A stretch of 6,844 nt of DNA from Deltaproteobacteria bacterium (lineage in GTDB: Bacteria; Bdellovibrionota_F; JAHFAK01). Below the pieces are notes generated by a model that saw only the letters and a program-made list of their open reading frames with translations, was not told the DNA's origin and made no database searches. Below are positions 3,878 through 6,844 of this stretch, in pieces. The position numbers and the translations under genes are program-made. The stretch is from positions 1 through 6,844 of the forward strand of contig JAHFAK010000034.1 in assembly GCA_023250585.1 (NCBI GenBank), given 5' to 3'. Position 1 is the first letter of the stretch. Each line of letters starts with the position of its first letter.

Positions 3878-6844
3878 TCAGAAATGAAATGGTAAGAATA
3901 GTCGTTTTGGTTCACAATTTTCAGTATCAGCAGCGAGAATTCGAATAAAGAGGGTATCTTCATCTCGTTCACTGGGAATATTCTCATAGCAGATATGCTC
4001 TTTCATGAGGCCAGTATTCTTATCAATTGGCGCGTAGAGGAGAAAATTTGGTTTGTATAATGGGAGATAACGAGATGATTGAAATACGAGATCAGCAAAA
4101 TCAATCCATTGCCCTAAATTTTCATGTATAACGATTTTTTTTGCGATATCTCGCCAAATGGGTAATGCACCTGTTGCTCCTGCAATACGTAGGACTTCAT
4201 TTTTCATCTCACGATTATCATCATAGCCAACATAGGTTGACATAACATATGCATGTCCAATATCGAGCCCTCGATTTTCTTCATATGCAGGAAGAAAGCC
4301 AATAAACGATGAATTTGTATAGTCATTTGTTGTTCCTGTTTTTCCAAAGGCAGGAATTTTAATTCGATAATTTTGTTCTCCATGTGCACCAGCATCTAGG
4401 TAAAGAGTATTATCAATGAGTCGGCCAGTCCCGTATTTAATAACATTATTGAGAATACTTGAAACAAGGTATGATATCTCTTCTGGTGTGATTTTCTTTT
4501 CTTCTGTTACCATTTCATAAATAATTTTGCCTTTATTGTCGGTAATTTTTTTTATGATATTTTGATTCGTGCCTGCTCCATGCTCATTGACGGGATTAAG
4601 AAAGAGATTCCCTGAAGCTATCGTTTGAAATACGGTAGCGAGCTCTAAACATGATACGGAATTTGATCCGAGAGGAAATGAGAGAACTTCATCGAGATTC
4701 GTGCGTATACCAAGAAGATGCGCAAGGCGGGTGATATACTTAAGGCTCACGAGTGTCCTAAAATCCTGTTGATAGAAAAGGGTAGGTAAATCAACACTAA
4801 TGATTGGTTTCAATGCAAGATAGCGTTCGTCGAGTTTTTTGCGTAACGCTTTTACGGTAGCGATACTTATTTTTCCATCAATGAGTACTTTATCCTCAAG
4901 CTCTTCTTTATTATCGGTGGTAAGCAAGCGCTGCGCGAGATATTTATCCAGCATGACATATTCAAAATCACGTTCTTCATCATCTTTTGCCTTATGTGCT
5001 TTTACTTCATACTCCTTAAAATATACTAACCGATCATCAGGAATAAAGAGTATCGTTTTGGTTCCATTGGTATATAATTTAAGATAGAAATTTTTGAGGG
5101 TATCATTGGTAAAAGCTTCACCACTGACTAAGGCTTCTATTTTTTTTCCTAAAATACCGGCGAATGCTTCAATTCGTAAAAAATTATTGTCAGCGATGCG
5201 AATTTTATTTTTTGTCTCATCAATACTTATTCTGACTTTATTGACATTGGTGTCTTTCTCAGGTGTGCGGAGTAATCGCTCAAGCTCTTTTAATTCATCT
5301 TCCAATCGTTCGATTTCAGCTGCAAATCCATATCCATAATTCATTTGCTTAAGATTCTTTGCTTGGATGTTTTTTCCATCAAAGGTAAGATCGGTAATAA
5401 TGTCATGTTTTAAAACTGAAAATGGATAGATCAATAATTTGTCTTTTGAAAGTGAAATACCGTATTTTCCTTGAATGAGGTTTACGAATTCTGTTTTGCC
5501 AAGCGAAGAAGGTGAAAGATTGACGAGTTTACATATGGTTTCAAACTGGCTGAAATTAAGCTGATCCAGCAAGTGATAGAGAAGATATATACTCGCAAGG
5601 TTTTCTGATTGAGCTCCTGCCCACGTTAATGAAACAGTCTCCGGCGCATCGGTATGATCGGGGCGGGGAAAATAATATGTTTCAAAATAGGGATATACAT
5701 TTCGTATATTATCAAGAGCATCAACATTATGCCAGCCAAGGCTCAAGGCAGCGGTATAAAGAATTACTTTAAAGATACTTCCCGGTTGGCGTTTTGCCTG
5801 TATGGCACGGTTGTAGTCTTTATTAGTAAAGCCACCAACAACGGCTCTCATGAGTCCATCTTTTAAAATAATAGCCCCGCCATTGATTTCGGGAAATTGT
5901 TCAATATCTACGAGCGGTGTTTCTTTTTCAAATCCTTTAATACTTATCAAAAAATGATCATCTTTTTTAAGTGAAGTCAGAAATTTGTATATATCCTGAT
6001 CACTACTGGTAGCATAATAACCATTTCTGTTTTTGAGTGAGGTATCAACAAATTGTTTAAGTGCTTCGTATGATATCTTTCCTTCTTGGCCGTAAATATC
6101 AACAACAATATTCGTCATTTTAGGATTTAATTGTTTTGAATTTTTTTCAAAATTGATCTTTTTAATTTGAGCAAGATAGAATTCATATTTTTGTAATGGT
6201 GTGGTCGGAGGAAAATAGGTTTCATATATATCGGGTTTTTTAATTTTTTTAAAACCATTCAAAATAATATCAAGTTGCGAGAGATTTTTTCTCATGTGAT
6301 AAAGACTTTGTTCCTCAAGGTCTTTATTGATAGTCGTATAGATCCTCAACCCCGATGTCGTAATGTTTTGTATTACCTCTTCTCCCACAATATCTTTGAG
6401 TTGTTTTTTCAATTCATTTTTTGTCATATCAACAATGACATTGCTTTTAAAAGAGAAGGTGCCGATATTAAATGGAATTTTTTCTTTAACTGCTCTATCA
6501 AATTGCTCCCCCGTGATAAAACCAAGCTTAAGCATATTTTCAAGAACATATGCTTTTCGTGTCATCGCTCTTTCGTATGCTTTTTCTTGCAGCTTTTTAT
6601 CGCGATAAAAATAGGGATTATAGCGATTAGGACCTTTGAGCGTTCCAGCAATAAAGGCACATTCATTTAAGCTGAGCTCATACGGCTCTTTATTGAAAAA
6701 ATATTTCGAAGCAATTCCAATACCTCGACCGTTGCTATTTACATAAAATTGATTGATGTAGAATTCAAGAATCTCCTCTTTGGTGTAATAGTGTTCAAGT
6801 CGAAATGTATCAATGAGTTCAATAAATTTTGCTCGAAAGGTTCT
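3878..6844 (-). CDS. Class A penicillin-binding protein (transglycosylase/transpeptidase), 5' end missing
   Basis: This bifunctional peptidoglycan synthase polymerises glycan strands (GT51 domain) and cross-links stem peptides (transpeptidase domain) at the outer face of the inner membrane. The frame runs without a stop off the right edge, so 988 codons are visible and the start, membrane anchor and catalytic EDxxF motif are missing. An internal ATG at 6565 is not the start, because 93 codons upstream encode GT51 sequence: the K-x-x-E motif in RAKFIE, TKEEILEFYIN, GIGIASKYFFNK, and LNECAFIAGTLKGPNRYNP. In codons counted from the window edge, the linker includes GLRIYTTINKDLEEQ, then come the active-site serine SIFK (codon 356, bases 5779-5777), SEN (codon 413) and KTGTT (codon 835, from 4342). 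The KTGTT region continues as in PBP1A proteins (TYVGYDDNREM, GATGALPIWRDI). The gap from SxN to KTG is about 422 residues against roughly 190 in E. coli PBP1A; the extra part includes a coiled coil (EIERLEDELKELERLL). The stop lies against palindromic element copy 2. Confidence 0.95.
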   Translation of the reverse strand, partial: RTFRAKFIELIDTFRLEHYYTKEEILEFYINQFYVNSNGRGIGIASKYFFNKEPYELSLNECAFIAGTLKGPNRYNPYFYRDKKLQEKAYERAMTRKAYVLENMLKLGFITGEQFDRAVKEKIPFNIGTFSFKSNVIVDMTKNELKKQLKDIVGEEVIQNITTSGLRIYTTINKDLEEQSLYHMRKNLSQLDIILNGFKKIKKPDIYETYFPPTTPLQKYEFYLAQIKKINFEKNSKQLNPKMTNIVVDIYGQEGKISYEALKQFVDTSLKNRNGYYATSSDQDIYKFLTSLKKDDHFLISIKGFEKETPLVDIEQFPEINGGAIILKDGLMRAVVGGFTNKDYNRAIQAKRQPGSIFKVILYTAALSLGWHNVDALDNIRNVYPYFETYYFPRPDHTDAPETVSLTWAGAQSENLASIYLLYHLLDQLNFSQFETICKLVNLSPSSLGKTEFVNLIQGKYGISLSKDKLLIYPFSVLKHDIITDLTFDGKNIQAKNLKQMNYGYGFAAEIERLEDELKELERLLRTPEKDTNVNKVRISIDETKNKIRIADNNFLRIEAFAGILGKKIEALVSGEAFTNDTLKNFYLKLYTNGTKTILFIPDDRLVYFKEYEVKAHKAKDDEERDFEYVMLDKYLAQRLLTTDNKEELEDKVLIDGKISIATVKALRKKLDERYLALKPIISVDLPTLFYQQDFRTLVSLKYITRLAHLLGIRTNLDEVLSFPLGSNSVSCLELATVFQTIASGNLFLNPVNEHGAGTNQNIIKKITDNKGKIIYEMVTEEKKITPEEISYLVSSILNNVIKYGTGRLIDNTLYLDAGAHGEQNYRIKIPAFGKTGTTNDYTNSSFIGFLPAYEENRGLDIGHAYVMSTYVGYDDNREMKNEVLRIAGATGALPIWRDIAKKIVIHENLGQWIDFADLVFQSSRYLPLYKPNFLLYAPIDKNTGLMKEHICYENIPSERDEDTLFIRILAADTENCEPKRLFLPFHF

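Noticed and set aside
3700-3987. Open frame of 95 codons on the minus strand through palindromic copy 2
   Set aside because: It mostly translates the palindrome and the out-of-frame 3' end of the penicillin-binding protein gene; no protein-like features.
6275-6670. Plus-strand open frame of 131 codons opposite the penicillin-binding protein gene
   Set aside because: It is a Phe/Ile/Cys-rich shadow of a strongly supported gene on the other strand.

Overview
The window comes from an AT-rich bacterial genome whose genes look devoted to the cell envelope. It carries a class A penicillin-binding protein, a predicted lipoprotein, a secreted metalloprotease with a C-terminal anchor, and two further exported proteins of unknown function. 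Peptidoglycan synthesis plus lipoprotein and anchor signals point to a Gram-negative-type bacterium. Several start codons lack a clear Shine-Dalgarno sequence and most proteins have no close family I can name, which would suit an under-sampled phylum, perhaps a host-associated one such as Dependentiae. That placement is a guess and no marker gene here settles it.

Layout. From 33 to 563, on the minus strand, lies an orphan gene for an exported protein. A divergent promoter region (about 564-736) separates it from a two-gene plus-strand operon: a small secreted protein (737-1306) overlaps by four bases a 605-residue matrixin-type zinc metalloprotease (1303-3120). This is followed by a minus-strand putative lipoprotein gene (3257-3667) and the 3' part of a minus-strand class A penicillin-binding protein gene (3878 to beyond the right edge). 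The protease and lipoprotein genes converge. No RNA genes, CRISPR arrays or transposase genes were seen.

The most striking structure is a pair of related long palindromic elements. One lies at about 3098-3237, across the protease stop codon. The other lies at about 3735-3876, against the penicillin-binding protein stop codon. Each has two 45-47 bp arms around a 24 bp spacer. The arms match each other within a copy (perfectly in copy 1, with one 3-bp bubble in copy 2) but differ between copies at five base pairs and one single-base indel, all compensated. The spacer is inverted in one copy relative to the other while the outer flanks keep the same orientation. This looks like a non-coding, mobile or formerly mobile MITE/REP-like hairpin family whose arms are kept matched by structure or by palindrome correction. 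The two copies bracket the lipoprotein gene exactly.

Two proteins are architecturally unusual. The penicillin-binding protein has all the transpeptidase motifs but about 230 extra residues, including a coiled coil, between its SxN and KTG motifs. The protease ends in a Gly-Gly-Cys, hydrophobic helix and basic tail, as in cysteine-type C-terminal sorting signals.
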